From the NCBI GenBank assembly GCA_026014845.1, contig JAOZHM010000235.1, forward strand, positions 1 through 6,203: a stretch of 6,203 nt of DNA, in the 5' to 3' direction. The notes under the pieces were generated by a model. That model had not been told where the DNA came from. It saw nothing but the letters and a program-made list of their open reading frames with translations, and made no database searches. The stretch is from Candidatus Bathyarchaeota archaeon. GTDB taxonomy: Archaea > Thermoproteota > Bathyarchaeia > Bathyarchaeales > Bathycorpusculaceae. This document shows positions 5,799-6,203 of the stretch, one piece after another; the stretch's first letter is position 1, and each line of letters begins with the position of its first letter. Made by a program: the position numbers and the translations under genes.

Positions 5799-6197
5799 CT
5801 ATCTCAATCCCCTCACGCTTTCAAGCCAAATCCCACGTCCCTTCACAATCTCGAAGTCTGGACTGCCACATTTTGGACACTTAATGTACGTGTGGGCGAT
5901 TTCTGGAACGAAATGTATGGCTTCAGCCATCTCTTCGCTTACTTTCTCTTTTCTGAAAATCCATTCATGTCCGCAGACCCTGCACTTGAGTTCTGCCTTT
6001 ACTGTTTTTATGCGGAATTCCACGTTTTTGAGTTTCAAAGTTTTAAGCTGTAACAGCGCAAACTCTAAAATATCCAGTTCTATCTGCTGCAGCTCACCAA
6101 CCCTTATTACCACTTCAGCAACTTCTTTTAACCCTTCCTTCTCTGCAATCTGAGAAACCGTTGAAATTACTGCTTCAGCCAAAGCCCATTCGTGCAT
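5799..6197 (-). CDS. hypA: Hydrogenase nickel-insertion protein HypA, long-insert archaeal form
   Basis: This 132-residue protein starts MHEWALAEAV; Met1, His2 and Glu3 make up the nickel-binding N-terminus of HypA. The zinc site is built by two CxxC pairs, Cys72/Cys75 (CRVCGHEW) and Cys107/Cys110 (CPKCGSPDFEIVKGRG). The pairs are separated by about 31 residues containing HFVPEIAHTYIK, longer than in bacterial HypA but like the Thermococcales protein. HypA hands nickel to the large subunit precursor of [NiFe] hydrogenases in the cytosol, together with HypB. The ATG at 6197 is certain from the MHE motif. Only 6 bases of upstream sequence are in the window, so its promoter is not seen. It is first in this minus-strand pair, with hypB one base downstream. 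The nearest hydrogenase-linked gene in the window is the MvhD domain at the opposite end; no catalytic hydrogenase subunit is visible. Confidence 0.95.
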   Translation of the reverse strand: MHEWALAEAVISTVSQIAEKEGLKEVAEVVIRVGELQQIELDILEFALLQLKTLKLKNVEFRIKTVKAELKCRVCGHEWIFRKEKVSEEMAEAIHFVPEIAHTYIKCPKCGSPDFEIVKGRGIWLESVRGLR

Positions 6198-6203
6198 AAT
6201 GAA

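Noticed and set aside
5775..6053. 92-codon plus-strand open frame over hypA
   Set aside because: It is antisense to hypA, whose nickel and zinc motifs are unambiguous; it is composition-driven with no independent support.
1..6203. CRISPR array, insertion sequence or phage signature
   Set aside because: No regularly spaced direct repeats, transposase motifs or terminal inverted repeats are visible on either strand.

Overview
The window looks archaeal. Transcription signals are TATA boxes of the TTTAAATA type, two genes start with TTG, and the small C2H2 zinc-finger protein, the long-insert HypA and the Mrp/MinD-type HypB are all archaeal in style. Gene content (an Hdr/Mvh electron-transfer module, NfnAB-like flavoproteins, [NiFe]-hydrogenase maturation) fits an anaerobic, hydrogen-metabolising archaeon, possibly a Bathyarchaeia-like TACK lineage. 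That lineage assignment is inference; no rRNA marker is present.

Bases 1-2696 (+) hold a tight three-gene redox operon. It opens with the C-terminal part of an MvhD-type iron-sulfur protein whose upstream residues resemble the tail of HdrA, so it may be an HdrA-MvhD fusion cut by the window edge. An NfnA/SudB-like FAD/[2Fe-2S] subunit follows 1 nt later, then an NfnB/SudA/GltD-like subunit overlapping it by ATGA. The order suggests that a NAD(P)H:ferredoxin transhydrogenase-like flavoprotein pair is wired to a heterodisulfide-reductase module.

Bases 2697-3244 look mostly intergenic but contain, on the minus strand, a 44-residue C2H2 zinc-finger protein with its own TATA box and Shine-Dalgarno sequence. 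It is divergent from the next gene. A 12-bp palindrome and an inverted pair of alternating CG tracts lie in the same region.

Bases 3245-4429 (+) encode a 12-TM major facilitator transporter, followed directly by a long imperfect hairpin. Bases 4649-5053 (+) encode a short MgtC/SapB-family membrane protein with a clear promoter.

Bases 5072-6197 (-) hold hypA and hypB, convergent with the MgtC gene. HypB is of the Mrp/MinD ATPase type, without cysteines, as in Thermococcales. With HypA it would deliver nickel to a [NiFe] hydrogenase, a plausible partner of the Hdr/MvhD electron-transfer module at the other end of the window.
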